A stretch of 64,000 bases of DNA from JBLIRR01 sp049472395 (GCA_049472395.1 JBLIRR010000016.1:1-64000); one strand, 5' to 3'. Shown: positions 25,367-35,365, counted from the stretch's first letter. Notes: generated by a model from the sequence alone, not told the origin. Numbers and translations: made by a program.

Positions 25367-26626
25367 TCCTTTTTTTCCAATATCCTTTCTATAATAAATA
25401 CCATCAAAATGAATCTTGGATAAAGAGGAATATACTCTCTCAATCGCACTGCCAAGGTTATCTCCAAGCGCCGTGGCACCCAACACCCTGCCGCCGGCAG
25501 TGATTATTTTTTCACCTTTTTTTCCGGTCCCTGCGTGGAATACCTCAACTCCTTCCTCTTGTTTAATCTTTTCTAAACCATCAATAGGAAATCCCTTTTG
25601 ATAAGAGCCGGGATATCCGGTTGATGCAGCCACAACACAGACTGCGCTTTCCTTTTTCCATTTAAGATCAATATTATTTAATGTGCCATTATTGCATGCA
25701 CAGAGTACTTCAACAAGATCATTTTCAAGACGCATCAGAATCGGTTGGGCCTCGGGATCGCCAAATCTCACATTAAACTCTAGAACCTTTGGTTCTTGAT
25801 TACGGATCATTAACCCGGCGTAAAGGACACCCTGATAGAGAATATTGAATTTTTTTAATCCCTCAAGTGCCGGTATCATTATACGATCCATAATTTTTTG
25901 GTGGAGGGCTTGGGAGATTAAAGGCGCAGGACTATATGCTCCCAAGCCTCCGGTGTTTGGACCCTTATCACCATCGTAAAGGGCCTTGTGATCCTGGGAA
26001 GATGCCATAGGAACAATACTCGTGCCATCTGTAAATGCGAGGAAGGATGCCTCTTCTCCCTGAAGATGTTCTTCGATGATAATCTGATTCCCCGCATCAC
26101 CAAAAAAGCGATCCTCCATGATGATTTTTACAGCACTCGCACCTTCGTCAGGACTATGACAGACGAAAACTCCCTTCCCTGCCGCCAATCCATCTGCTTT
26201 TATAACAAATGATCCTGTGAGTTTTTTAATATAGTCGAATGCTGCCTCAGATTGAGTAAATACCTGATATGAAGCAGTGGGTATATCATTGTCACTCATA
26301 AGTTTCTTAGCAAATGCTTTGCTTGATTCAAGACGTGCTGCTTCACGAGAAGGGCCAAAAATCGACACGCCGTGAAATTTAAATTTATTCACAATTCCGA
26401 GGCTCAACGGCAGCTCTGGGCCTACAACGGTCAAATCCACTGACTTTGTCTTCGCAATCTCCAGCATTGCATCTAGATCCGTCACATTCACTTTTATACA
26501 TTCAGCATATTCAGCAATGCCCGCGTTCCCAGGTATACATAGAAGTTCCGGTGAGGAGGGGCTCTGCGCGAGCTTCCATACTAACGCATGCTCTCTCCCA
26601 CCGGAACCAATAATAAGAATTTTCAT
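25358..26626 (-). CDS. purD: Phosphoribosylamine-glycine ligase PurD
   Basis: 422 residues, full length. It makes glycinamide ribonucleotide from phosphoribosylamine, glycine and ATP in purine synthesis. N-terminal MKILIIGSGGREHALVWKL, ATP-grasp signatures SFVIKADGLAAGKGVFVC and DHKALYDGDKGPNTGGLGAY, and the C-terminal VLEFNVRFGDPEAQ are all present. It follows the HTH-receiver gene by 15 bases on the same strand, so it is probably co-transcribed from the promoter at 27250-27278, which is an unusual partner for a purine gene. Confidence 0.97.
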   Translation of the reverse strand: MKILIIGSGGREHALVWKLAQSPSSPELLCIPGNAGIAEYAECIKVNVTDLDAMLEIAKTKSVDLTVVGPELPLSLGIVNKFKFHGVSIFGPSREAARLESSKAFAKKLMSDNDIPTASYQVFTQSEAAFDYIKKLTGSFVIKADGLAAGKGVFVCHSPDEGASAVKIIMEDRFFGDAGNQIIIEEHLQGEEASFLAFTDGTSIVPMASSQDHKALYDGDKGPNTGGLGAYSPAPLISQALHQKIMDRIMIPALEGLKKFNILYQGVLYAGLMIRNQEPKVLEFNVRFGDPEAQPILMRLENDLVEVLCACNNGTLNNIDLKWKKESAVCVVAASTGYPGSYQKGFPIDGLEKIKQEEGVEVFHAGTGKKGEKIITAGGRVLGATALGDNLGSAIERVYSSLSKIHFDGIYYRKDIGKKGLA

Positions 26627-26641
26627 CTTATGGTTAAGAAT

Positions 26642-27199
26642 TTAGCTTTGGAATAATTCATTAATCTCTTTAATAAGATTGACATTATTAATAGGTTTTT
26701 TAATCAATTTATCAGCGCCTATCTTCTCAATCATTTTGGAGTCCTTTTCGAAATTGTCTGTGAGCGCAACGATCTTGGTATCTTTCGCATCATCATGATT
26801 TTTAATGTATTGACAAATTTCAAATATATTATCCTTGTTCATTTTAGTATCTACAATGACAACGTCAGATTTATTTCTTTCGAACACAATACCACCTTCA
26901 AAAGCATCTTTTACTGTATGTGCTCTATAATTGCTCTCTTCAAAATCATCTTTCAATTTTTTACTTACCGCTGTATCTTCATCAATAATAAGGACAGTCT
27001 TCAAATTCTCACCATTCAAGTACATCTTGTTTTCTTCTATAAATTTTTCTATTTCTTTTACTGGTATTCGCCTATGACCTCCTATTGTCCGTATAACCTT
27101 AATTTTTCCATCTTTTATCCATTGGATAACAGTTGTTGGCGTTACATAAAGAAGTTTTGCAGCTTCATGGGTTGTATAAAATTTTTTTGGCTCTTTCAT
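26642..27199 (-). CDS. Excisionase/MerR-like HTH fused to receiver domain (response regulator)
   Basis: 185 residues. The N-terminal helix-turn-helix (4-58: TTHEAAKLLYVTPTTVIQWI ... GGHRRIP) is of the excisionase/MerR type, followed by a receiver domain (67-180) with acidic IIDED, phospho-acceptor candidate Asp in VVIVDTKM and Lys in LIKKP. The DNA-binding domain is N-terminal, the reverse of most response regulators. ATG 27199 follows AAGGGGG; the longer frame to 27229 is not needed. A paralogue is at 51445. Promoter at 27250-27278. Purine gene downstream; target unknown. Confidence 0.85.
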   Translation of the reverse strand: MKEPKKFYTTHEAAKLLYVTPTTVIQWIKDGKIKVIRTIGGHRRIPVKEIEKFIEENKMYLNGENLKTVLIIDEDTAVSKKLKDDFEESNYRAHTVKDAFEGGIVFERNKSDVVIVDTKMNKDNIFEICQYIKNHDDAKDTKIVALTDNFEKDSKMIEKIGADKLIKKPINNVNLIKEINELFQS

Positions 27200-27249
27200 A
27201 TAATCCCCCTTACTTATTAATGTATGCAATAAAATTCAAAAGTAAAAAT

Positions 27250-27278
27250 ATTATATCATGAGAAAAAAAATCTTTCAA
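27250..27278 (-). promoter_or_regulatory. Sigma70 promoter of HTH-receiver/purD unit
   Basis: On the minus strand TTGAAA (27278-27273), 17-bp spacer, TATAAT (27255-27250); about 50 bases before ATG 27199. The bases before the -10 (CATGA) are shared with the promoter of the paralogue at 52062. Confidence 0.75.
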
Positions 27279-27721
27279 TATTTATAAAATATTATTTATC
27301 TAAACTCTATTAATTATAGTATAATTAAGTTTTACGCTCAAAAGAAGAGCTTCGATCACCTCCTCTCAACACACGCTATTTGGTTCCCCCCTTGTTTCTA
27401 AATAATTGCCAATTAATGTTCTTATTCTCACCCCCTTTTTATTACCCCCCCGATGGGATGAAGAAAAAATATTGTTGCTAAGGTTAATTTCAATGCTAAT
27501 AAAATATAAAATATTTTTATTCTTTGCAATCAGGGTTAGCCCTGAATCTTTTATCAGGGTATCTCCTATATTATGTATAGGGATTTAATTTATATTCTGT
27601 AAGAGTTTTATTTAATCATTAGTAGCTATAAAGATCAAGCCCTGCGTTATCAACAATAAAATCATTATGTTTCTAAAAAAAATTTCTTTTCATAATTTAG
27701 AATGCTAAATTGCAGGTTGTG
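27279..27721. other. Non-coding region between HTH-receiver and rsmB operons
   Basis: AT-rich with pyrimidine-rich stretches and a short hairpin TCAGGG-TTAG-CCCTGA near 27532. No convincing ORF, tRNA or known RNA was recognised. Confidence 0.5.
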
Positions 27722-27750
27722 TTGAAAAATTTTGTACTTCATGCTATAAA
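27722..27750 (+). promoter_or_regulatory. Sigma70 promoter of the rsmB operon
   Basis: TTGAAA 27722-27727, 17-bp spacer, TATAAA 27745-27750; 70 bases upstream of the rsmB start. Confidence 0.7.
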
Positions 27751-27819
27751 TGGTTCAAGGTAAGGAAAAAAAATGATTTACGGTTGAAAATAAATCCAGG
27801 GAGGTGATACGAGCACATA

Positions 27820-29166
27820 TTGACCTCATGGGAACTTGCTCTTAATATTTTGTGGCGAATAGAGACCAAGAAGTCTTATGCAAATATTCTCACGGCTTCA
27901 AAACTAAGGAGTTCTTTTCTATCTAGAACAGAAAGAAACTTAGTGATGTGCTTAGTGAATGGGGTCCAGCGCAATAGGAATCAGGTGGACTATATTATTT
28001 CCAAATGGTCGAAGCGATCGTTAAAAAAAATGACCCCGTGGATCCGCAATATACTCCGTCAGGGAGTTTATCAATTATTATGGATGCAGAATCTGAGAGA
28101 AGAGATTGTAGTAAATGAATCTGTTAAATTAGCCCATAAATATGGGCATCGAGGCACAGTCGCCTTTGTTAATGCCCTATTAAGACAAGTTGCACAATCC
28201 ATAAAAAAGGAAAATCCCTTAAAACAATTACCTTCTCTGCGAGAGGATGCACTATATCATCTGACAATTGCATATTCACATCCAGAATGGATGATACAGA
28301 GATGGTTAGCCCAGTATGGAGTTGAGTCTACAATTAAAATCTGCGAATATAATAACCATGTACCATCTTTAGTAATTCGCTATAATACATTAAAATGCTC
28401 TCATTCAGAAAAAGATAAGATACTCAAGAAAAATTTAGAGGACCCCGTATCTTCTTCCCTCGTTGAAGATGCGTATCTGGTTAAGGGACCAAAACCGATG
28501 TATGGACAGAAGGTTTATAAAGAGGGTTTTATAGATGTGCTGAGTCTTTCCTCCATGTTAATGGTTCAGCTCTTGCAAGTAAAACCGGGACAAAGAGTAT
28601 GGGATGCCTGCTCTGGTAGAGGCGGGAAAAGCCATTATATGTGTGCTTTAATGGAAAATAAGGGTATGGTTGTGGCAACAGATATTTATAGGCGCAAGCT
28701 GATTAAATTAAAAGAAAATTCACATCGACTCGGATCACGTATTTGTATAGGAGTATGTTGCGATTCGAGCGAGCCTCTGCCATTTAGGCTTTTTTTTGAT
28801 AGAATTTTAGTAGATGCACCCTGTTCTTCATTAGGTGTGCTCAATCATCATCCTGAAATGAAATGGCTTAGGAAAGGAGAAGATATGGCAGAGTTGTCAA
28901 AAAAGCAAAAATCAATTATGAATAGGGTAGGAGAGAAACTGCGGCAGGGAGGACGCCTGTTGTATTGTACCTGTACCTTGGAGCCTGAAGAAACCGACGA
29001 TGTTGTTGTCGATTTTATGAGAACACATCCTCAATGGAAGATAAAAAATTTAAAACAAGACGTCCCTCCTTTATTACAGGATGCAGTTTCAGAAGATGGG
29101 ATGTTGAGAGTAGTGTCTGGTAACTATGGCGTTGATGGATTCTTCGCCTGTTGTATACAAAGATGA
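27820..29166 (+). CDS. rsmB: 16S rRNA m5C967 methyltransferase RsmB/Sun
   Basis: 448 residues: N-terminal NusB-like RNA-binding domain (1-135) and a C-terminal SAM-dependent methyltransferase. The SAM loop reads DACSGRGGKSHYM (usually A-PGGKT), the first catalytic motif is VDAPCSSLGVL and the second Cys is in YCTCTLEPEE. It methylates cytosine in 16S rRNA helix 31. The start is TTG 27820; an in-frame TGA at 27805 excludes anything much longer, and a very strong GGGAGGTGAT site lies about 12 bases upstream. Leads an rsmB-PASTA-rpe-TPR operon with each stop and start overlapping. Confidence 0.92.
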   Translation: MTSWELALNILWRIETKKSYANILTASKLRSSFLSRTERNLVMCLVNGVQRNRNQVDYIISKWSKRSLKKMTPWIRNILRQGVYQLLWMQNLREEIVVNESVKLAHKYGHRGTVAFVNALLRQVAQSIKKENPLKQLPSLREDALYHLTIAYSHPEWMIQRWLAQYGVESTIKICEYNNHVPSLVIRYNTLKCSHSEKDKILKKNLEDPVSSSLVEDAYLVKGPKPMYGQKVYKEGFIDVLSLSSMLMVQLLQVKPGQRVWDACSGRGGKSHYMCALMENKGMVVATDIYRRKLIKLKENSHRLGSRICIGVCCDSSEPLPFRLFFDRILVDAPCSSLGVLNHHPEMKWLRKGEDMAELSKKQKSIMNRVGEKLRQGGRLLYCTCTLEPEETDDVVVDFMRTHPQWKIKNLKQDVPPLLQDAVSEDGMLRVVSGNYGVDGFFACCIQR

Positions 29167-30131
29167 ATAAATTTATAGATTACCTAATAGTAGCCCTTAA
29201 GTTTCTTCTTATAATGGCGGGGCTTGCGTGTATAAGTTTTATAAGTGGTTTAATTATTATAAAACTAGTGGGACGTAATGAGTTGGTTAAGGTTCCGGAT
29301 CTAAAAAACAAGGACGTTGAGTATGCTTTGAAACGCATAAGTGATTTGGATATGAGCATGGAGATTACGGGGAAGGAGCATAGCCAGAATATCCCTGTAA
29401 ATCATGTGATATTTCAAGATCCTCCCGGAGGAGAGTTTATACGAAGAGATCAGAGTATAAAGATTGTGCTCAGCGAAGGAGCTGAGGAGGTCCTCGTCCC
29501 TAATGTAATTGGAGAACCTTGGCTTACCGCACAGACTATCCTCAAAGAGAGCGGTTTGAATATTGGGAATTTAAGTTGGACTTATCACGCTTATAGCAAA
29601 AATCTGATTATTGGCCAAAATCCTTCAGGAAACAGGAGGGTTCCCTTTGGGACTAAAATCGATATTCTGGTAAGTGAGGGGCGTCGTCCGTATTCATATG
29701 CTATGCCAAATTTAGTGGGCGTTAATATTAATAAAGCAATAGCGAGCATACAATATCTTGGGTTGAAGCCTGGCGAGATAAAATACGTATTTGATGATAA
29801 CAATTCGGATGCACATGATACAGTAATATCGCAAGAACCATTACCAGGTTTTTTTGTACAGGAGAGGGCACATGTAGATTTTATAGTGAGCAAGAAAAAA
29901 CAGATTGATGAAGAGGTGACGGGTGTTTACAAAGTACTTACTTATAAAGTCCCAAGTGACAGGCAGGAGGGTGTAATCCGTGTAGTAATCCAAAATGGTT
30001 CTGAATCTAAAGAGATATACAAGGAAACTCATTCACCGTCAGATGAATTTGAGCTCTTAGTAAAGACAACAAAAGATACGAGAGCATTAATCTATCTTAA
30101 TGACGAATTATTAGAGGAGAAGCGATTTTGA
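29163..30131 (+). CDS. PASTA-domain membrane protein
   Basis: 322 residues. A single N-terminal TM (~8-35) anchors three PASTA domains (~44-110, 113-176, 181-248; e.g. KVPDLKNKDVEYAL, VPNVIGEPWLTAQTIL, MPNLVGVNINKAIAS), which in other proteins bind peptidoglycan or beta-lactam-like ligands. A ~75-residue C-terminal beta-rich tail follows. There is no kinase or transpeptidase domain. ATG 29163 overlaps the rsmB stop (ATGA). The rsmB-PASTA-rpe order is familiar from Desulfobacterota-type genomes. Confidence 0.88.
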   Translation: MNKFIDYLIVALKFLLIMAGLACISFISGLIIIKLVGRNELVKVPDLKNKDVEYALKRISDLDMSMEITGKEHSQNIPVNHVIFQDPPGGEFIRRDQSIKIVLSEGAEEVLVPNVIGEPWLTAQTILKESGLNIGNLSWTYHAYSKNLIIGQNPSGNRRVPFGTKIDILVSEGRRPYSYAMPNLVGVNINKAIASIQYLGLKPGEIKYVFDDNNSDAHDTVISQEPLPGFFVQERAHVDFIVSKKKQIDEEVTGVYKVLTYKVPSDRQEGVIRVVIQNGSESKEIYKETHSPSDEFELLVKTTKDTRALIYLNDELLEEKRF

Positions 30132-30799
30132 GTAAAAATATAATAGTTGCACCTTCAATTTTATCAGCTGATTTTTCATGCCTGGCTGATCAAGTTTCCC
30201 AAGTTGAGGCAGGCGGAGCAGGGGCGATTCATATTGATGTGATGGATGGTCATTTCGTACCCAATCTAACGATCGGTCCTTTAATAGTGAAGGCACTTTC
30301 AAAGATGACGAAATTGCCGTTGGATGTGCATTTAATGGTAGAGAATCCAGAATCTTTAATTAAACCTTTTCGCGATGCGGGTGCTAATTGGCTTACCATA
30401 CATAGAGAAATTGCCGGGCATCATCATAGGCTTATCAATCAGATTAGAGAGTATGGAATGAAAGCTGGCTTAGCTCTCAATCCCGGCACTTCGCTCCAGG
30501 AATTAGAGTGGTTGTGCGATGATCTTGATATTCTTTTAATAATGTCTGTCAATCCTGGATATGGGGGACAGACATTTATCCCTTCGTCATTAGAAAAAAT
30601 CAAGAGAGCCCGAGAGATGATTCTCTCCAAAGAGAAAGAAAAAGAGATTATTTTAGGAGTTGATGGTGGAGTTAAATTAGATAATTGTGTAGATATTGTT
30701 ACTGCAGGGGGTGTGCTGCTCGTCATGGGGTCTGCCATTTTTGGCAGTGAAGATCCGGAAGCTGTGACCCGTGAGGCTATAAATCGGCTGATGAGATGA
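30128..30799 (+). CDS. rpe: Ribulose-phosphate 3-epimerase
   Basis: 223 residues of the (beta/alpha)8 Rpe family, interconverting ribulose 5-phosphate and xylulose 5-phosphate. Motifs: APSILSADFSCL, HIDVMDGHFVPNLTIGP (metal His and catalytic Asp), DVHLMVENP, MSVNPGYGGQTFIP and GVDGGV (second catalytic Asp). Start is TTG 30128 overlapping the PASTA-gene stop (TTGA), with GAGGAG upstream. Confidence 0.97.
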   Translation: MSKNIIVAPSILSADFSCLADQVSQVEAGGAGAIHIDVMDGHFVPNLTIGPLIVKALSKMTKLPLDVHLMVENPESLIKPFRDAGANWLTIHREIAGHHHRLINQIREYGMKAGLALNPGTSLQELEWLCDDLDILLIMSVNPGYGGQTFIPSSLEKIKRAREMILSKEKEKEIILGVDGGVKLDNCVDIVTAGGVLLVMGSAIFGSEDPEAVTREAINRLMR

Positions 30800-31929
30800 A
30801 TTATAAAGCTGTTCAATTTACATCAGTATGGACCCTCATCATAGTCCTCAGTATTTCTCGTATCATTTATGCTCAAGTTTTAGAAGAAAGTGAAAAATAT
30901 AAGAACAAGGCTGACTATTATTTACGCCGTGGTCACCTTAAAGAAGCTTTAGAATATTATAGAGAATCCCTTATTGCATATCCTGATCAGCCGGATATCT
31001 ATTTAACAATGGGCCAAATATATGAATTTGATCTTAAAGAACTCGAAAAAGCGATCTTTTATTATCAAAAATATCTTGAATTTAATCCAAAGGGAAAGGA
31101 TGCTGAACACGCACGGTTGTTTATAGAGAAACAGGGAAAACGAGGTGTGTATTCTAAGCAATATCCTCAGGCTTTTGATATCATTGATACTCCCCTTTCT
31201 TCTCAGTCAGAAGCGAGCGGACTGTCACAAGCCCAGTCATCAGAGCAGCACTTTATAGAGGGAACGATCAAATTCACGCTTAAAGAAAAAATAATGAAGT
31301 ATCAAATCAAGATAAATATATGGAAGGAGAAGGGATTTATACAAAAGTTTAATGAACTTGCCAGAATGCGCGCATGCCCCCTTGAAATAGATATTGCAGC
31401 CAAAAGGCAAGCCTTGCGAGAAGAGCGTGATGAGGTTACGAAGAACATTGACTACAGGCAAGAGGCAATTAAAGAGATAAAAATACACGCATTGCTTAAG
31501 ACTTTATCCTCACTTGGGATAGATCTAAACCGTTATCCGGACGAGTTAAAACCTGATGAATATATTAAGTCTTACACTATAGTTGAGGAAAAAGAAGATA
31601 AACGATTTTTTCACTTGACAGTGGAGTTTACTATTAATAGTGACAAATTAAAAAAGAATCTAAAAAAAGCAGGTTTTGAAGAAAGACCCAGAGAGATTGC
31701 CATCTCCCTGAAAGGCATCGAGCCTCAATTGCGGGACACATTGGAAAATTTTCTCTTTATTCGCTCTAAATATACAGCCATATTAGACGATGGACCTAGA
31801 AAAATTTATACCTCTTCAGACCTGTTTTCAGAAGAAATCGCTAAGATGCGCATAGGTCCTTATAGTTTTATTCCGCGTTCTGTGAGTGAAGATATGATTA
31901 GTCTCGAAGTAGAGAAGGAAGATTTATGA
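30796..31929 (+). CDS. Exported TPR protein with FlgT-N-like domain
   Basis: 377 residues with a signal peptide (SVWTLIIVLSISRIIYA), two or three tetratricopeptide repeats (~34-115: ADYYLRRGHLKEALEYYRES, PDIYLTMGQIYEFDLKELEK), a low-complexity Ser/Gln linker (~130-155) and a C-terminal part. The stretch ~225-290 (REEAI-like helix, then DEYIKSYTIVEEKED ... HLTVEFTINSDKLKKNLKKAG) resembles the FlgT/LPP20-type N-terminal fold; this is a resemblance only. ATG overlaps the rpe stop (ATGA). Function unknown. Confidence 0.75.
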   Translation: MNYKAVQFTSVWTLIIVLSISRIIYAQVLEESEKYKNKADYYLRRGHLKEALEYYRESLIAYPDQPDIYLTMGQIYEFDLKELEKAIFYYQKYLEFNPKGKDAEHARLFIEKQGKRGVYSKQYPQAFDIIDTPLSSQSEASGLSQAQSSEQHFIEGTIKFTLKEKIMKYQIKINIWKEKGFIQKFNELARMRACPLEIDIAAKRQALREERDEVTKNIDYRQEAIKEIKIHALLKTLSSLGIDLNRYPDELKPDEYIKSYTIVEEKEDKRFFHLTVEFTINSDKLKKNLKKAGFEERPREIAISLKGIEPQLRDTLENFLFIRSKYTAILDDGPRKIYTSSDLFSEEIAKMRIGPYSFIPRSVSEDMISLEVEKEDL

Positions 31930-31936
31930 TGGATTA

Positions 31937-32728
31937 TTAGATATCGAGCAGCGTGCATGCATTGTTACATAGTATATCCTCTTTTGCTTTTTGAGGGATT
32001 GGGAAAGAGAGCAATTTTTTGACCTCATCAGACTGGGGTTTCCATGGGGAGTCTGTGGCAAAAAGAATTTTATCATAGCCATGTTCTTTCATGATTTTCA
32101 CCATTCTGGTACTCTCCATATAATCTATTACATATGAGGTATCAAGGAAGATATTTCTGCCGACCAAATATTTCTCCACATCATCCCAACACTCATATCC
32201 GCCAAGATGTGCTGCAATGATCTTTAATTTTGGAAAATTATCAAGGACCCTCGCAATACGGTCAGGCGTACCGTGCGCTGGAGGATATAAACCGATATCA
32301 ATCCCTGCATGAAACAAGATAATCATATCATTTTTCTCAAGGCACTCATATATCGGAAATACTGATTCGTCGTCAACAAAAAAATTCTGATAGTCAGGAT
32401 GAATCTTTACCCCCTTTATCCCCATATCCTTTATACGTTTTAATTCGGAGGCAAAATCCTCAAAAAGTGGATGAATAGTACCAAACGACAGTATGTGCGT
32501 ATCTTCAATTTGCTTAGCCCAATTGTTGATAGAGCTGACCTGTGATGGTTTTGTCGCTATAGGCTGGTTGACTGATAGAGAAATTTGTGCATTATCCATG
32601 GAATGTCTGAGGTCAGATGCAGTACCATCTAAATAAGAATCAACCTTGGCTTCGAGCGCAAGATATTTGACAGTTTTTTCCGCTATTTCGTCGGGAAAGA
32701 TATGAGTATGAATATCAATGATTTTCAA
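31937..32728 (-). CDS. Metal-dependent amidohydrolase (amidohydrolase 2 / ACMSD-like)
   Basis: 263-residue TIM-barrel hydrolase or decarboxylase. Metal-site motifs: DIHTHIF (His7, His9), KIHPDYQ, ILFHAGID, IAAHLGG and FATDSPW with the conserved Asp. Typical length for the family. It starts two bases before the end of the upstream secreted protein gene on the same strand. The substrate cannot be deduced. Confidence 0.88.
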   Translation of the reverse strand: MKIIDIHTHIFPDEIAEKTVKYLALEAKVDSYLDGTASDLRHSMDNAQISLSVNQPIATKPSQVSSINNWAKQIEDTHILSFGTIHPLFEDFASELKRIKDMGIKGVKIHPDYQNFFVDDESVFPIYECLEKNDMIILFHAGIDIGLYPPAHGTPDRIARVLDNFPKLKIIAAHLGGYECWDDVEKYLVGRNIFLDTSYVIDYMESTRMVKIMKEHGYDKILFATDSPWKPQSDEVKKLLSFPIPQKAKEDILCNNACTLLDI

Positions 32729-32730
32729 TT

Positions 32731-35199
32731 TTAAAATTTCATCAATGTTGATAATGAATAATCGAAATTACAGAGCACAATATTAGGTAATTTCGCGGAT
32801 GAGGCACACCGTAAAAATGGCCATGAAAAACCAGGCATGGTAAATGGTATTAAAGTCGTATAGCTTTTATTATCTAATACAGTGAGGGCATAAGCCTGGG
32901 AAGCCATCATATTATGACTATCATACACTACTATTTTGATGATTTCAACTCCTTTATCAGAAGTATCCGTGTCCCAGGTGATAAGACCTGATATTTCATC
33001 TATTACCATATTCTCCGGCGCTCTTTCAAGGTTATAACGCAGACTATCATCAGGATCTTCATCAATAGCAATTACTTGATATTTATACATATCTCCCGCA
33101 GGTATAGTCTCGTCTGGAGTTGAGATTATCTCAGGAGCAATAAATTGATCAAGAACAAGACCCAGGTAGCCCAGTTTTGGTCCTCTATATGAATTCCCCA
33201 CTGAGAGGGCGATGTTTATGCCTTTTTTATCCTCAGAAGCGGCAAGATGAATAATAGTAGCCTTTTCTGGAACCATTATGGCTGGCACAAGCGGATGCAT
33301 CATAGAGATCTCGATGAACTCATCATAATCGAGCGGATTATCTGAATATAATTCATTGGTATAAATGTAATTTCTGTCCATCGTGATTATAAAATAATCA
33401 CCCACGTCTAATCCCTCAAAACAGTAATCACCATTATCATCAGTAAGCACAATAGAAGAAGCCCCCACCCTGTTTATTCCCGAACGATCATAGATTTTCT
33501 TTATCATTATAGGAAGATTGGTAATAGGCTCCTGATCAATCTCTCTCACGACCCTTCCTGATATGCACCCTTTTATAGAGCCGAGGAATACATTAAGCGG
33601 AAGGGTATTCATGTCAGATTCAAGATCAATTAAAGTGGCATTTTCCAAGGTCGTCTCTTTACCTGTTTCATTATAATATGCATCCTCATATATATTATAA
33701 TCATCATGAAAGAGCAAATAATATTTACCAGGCGGGATTCCTTCAATATAAAATCCATCAGTAAGATTCGTTGTCAAATATAAACGAACGGATTTAATCT
33801 CTTTGTGATCTTCTGAATAAAATTTTACATCGCCGAAGAAGCTATCAAGAGGCGTGCCGGTCTTATTATTATATAATATTCCTTCGATTGATACGCCGCG
33901 TTGATATACAAAATCGATCCCGCGTTTTTCCTCCTCAAGTTGTATACTCATAAGTGTTGCCTCATCTCTCACAAACGTATCTTTATAAAATTGCGCGAAA
34001 TAGGTTTTTGAATCATGACCATAATTAAAATACGAGCTTTTAAGTGTTTCAATATACACCCAATAGGTTCCCTCATCAAGGCCATATATTGTATATTCTC
34101 CATTTCTATCTAAGGGAGCTGATCGATATACACGACTGTCCGTGACTTTTTCTGCCACAACGATTAAGCCCACATAAGGACTTTCCTCTTCAGGATAATA
34201 GAAGACCTTCCCGCTTATTATTCCACCTCTGTACAGCACAATATCAATCCCAGGAGTTTCCGTCCCTTGCTTCACTTCCACAGGTGAATGATACGCATTA
34301 TTAATATACATGGCGGGTGAATGATTAAGAGAGCGAAGCACACTATGCTCAATCTTCGTCTCAACCATGTATATACCTTCATCAAGGCCATATATGGCAT
34401 ATTCACCGCTCATGTTCGATTCAACCAAACCGGATTGGGGATTATTGAGGTCAAGTTTCTCCCATTGAATATAAATATGAGGAAGGGGATTGCCCTCAAC
34501 ATCAGATATAATTCCGTTTATCATACCCCCTATATTCAGTTCATAGTTCATCCCCTCTCTCATTTCTCCGGGCGCAAGCGTCACAATGTCAGCATTAAAA
34601 TTAATATCAGCATATCCCATTTCTGTGGCACCGCGCATCTTTAATCTGTAGCTTTTGGGTTCTAGTCCGCATATGCGAAAGCTCCCATCTTTTTTGCTAA
34701 AACACATTTTTTCCCGAGAAAAAGAGGGATTTTCCGGATCATCGATTGGCTTTGCAATAATTAATATATTATCGAGTCCCTCTTGAAGGCTATTTGTGAC
34801 CCGCCCTTGTATACATCCCCCTCTTATCAAAATGATTTGCCCAATATTTTTTCTTTCATCATCATAATCCGTGAGATCACACACAAATCCGTATTCTCCC
34901 TCTATAGGGGGTTGATAATATAATCCATTGAGATAATCAAAAGCATATAATCGATATATGCTCGGAGGGATTTCATCAAAAAGGAATTCCCCTTCTGACG
35001 ATGTTATAGTCACTGGAAAATTTAAGTCAGACCCATACAGCTTTTTTATTTCTATTTGGATATGAGAGAGAGGTTGACCTAATGAATCAACTACTTTTCC
35101 ATTAAGGGAAGCACCATATACTGACGAGCTGAGCATGATAAAGAATAAAATGATAGTGAATATATAATAAGAATGAAAAATATTTCTAATTTTTTTCAT
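32731..35199 (-). CDS. Large secreted protein with carboxypeptidase-regulatory-like repeats and Ig domain
   Basis: 822 residues. A signal peptide (YYIFTIILFFIMLSSSVYGAS) is followed by about six carboxypeptidase regulatory/Cna-B-like beta domains (LNGKVVDSLGQPLSHIQIEI; GRVTNSLQEGLDNILI; GIISDVEGNPLPHIYI; GKVFYYPEEES; GILYNNKTGTPLDSF; GRVVREIDQEPITNLP). A putative Ig/cadherin-like domain lies near 690-790 (ATPDET..IPAG region, GLITWDTDT). No C-terminal anchor was seen. Likely surface or periplasmic structural protein. Confidence 0.8.
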   Translation of the reverse strand: MKKIRNIFHSYYIFTIILFFIMLSSSVYGASLNGKVVDSLGQPLSHIQIEIKKLYGSDLNFPVTITSSEGEFLFDEIPPSIYRLYAFDYLNGLYYQPPIEGEYGFVCDLTDYDDERKNIGQIILIRGGCIQGRVTNSLQEGLDNILIIAKPIDDPENPSFSREKMCFSKKDGSFRICGLEPKSYRLKMRGATEMGYADINFNADIVTLAPGEMREGMNYELNIGGMINGIISDVEGNPLPHIYIQWEKLDLNNPQSGLVESNMSGEYAIYGLDEGIYMVETKIEHSVLRSLNHSPAMYINNAYHSPVEVKQGTETPGIDIVLYRGGIISGKVFYYPEEESPYVGLIVVAEKVTDSRVYRSAPLDRNGEYTIYGLDEGTYWVYIETLKSSYFNYGHDSKTYFAQFYKDTFVRDEATLMSIQLEEEKRGIDFVYQRGVSIEGILYNNKTGTPLDSFFGDVKFYSEDHKEIKSVRLYLTTNLTDGFYIEGIPPGKYYLLFHDDYNIYEDAYYNETGKETTLENATLIDLESDMNTLPLNVFLGSIKGCISGRVVREIDQEPITNLPIMIKKIYDRSGINRVGASSIVLTDDNGDYCFEGLDVGDYFIITMDRNYIYTNELYSDNPLDYDEFIEISMMHPLVPAIMVPEKATIIHLAASEDKKGINIALSVGNSYRGPKLGYLGLVLDQFIAPEIISTPDETIPAGDMYKYQVIAIDEDPDDSLRYNLERAPENMVIDEISGLITWDTDTSDKGVEIIKIVVYDSHNMMASQAYALTVLDNKSYTTLIPFTMPGFSWPFLRCASSAKLPNIVLCNFDYSLSTLMKF

Positions 35200-35336
35200 A
35201 TGCTGCTCTTTATGCGGAAATTATCCGTAATTTTACTTATACAGTTACACATTATACTACTAATAAATTACTATAAAAAGACAGGAAAAAACAAATAATC
35301 TTTCATGCGATTGCCCTGTATTGCTGACATTATTAA

Positions 35337-35365
35337 TTGAAAAATGATGGATTACATGGTATAAA
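35337..35365 (+). promoter_or_regulatory. Sigma70 promoter of the lipid A acyltransferase gene
   Basis: TTGAAA 35337-35342, 17-bp spacer, TATAAA 35360-35365; 71 bases upstream of ATG 35436. Confidence 0.65.

Noticed and set aside
27406..27588. 60-codon plus-strand frame
   Set aside because: No ribosome site, odd composition and no recognisable motif.
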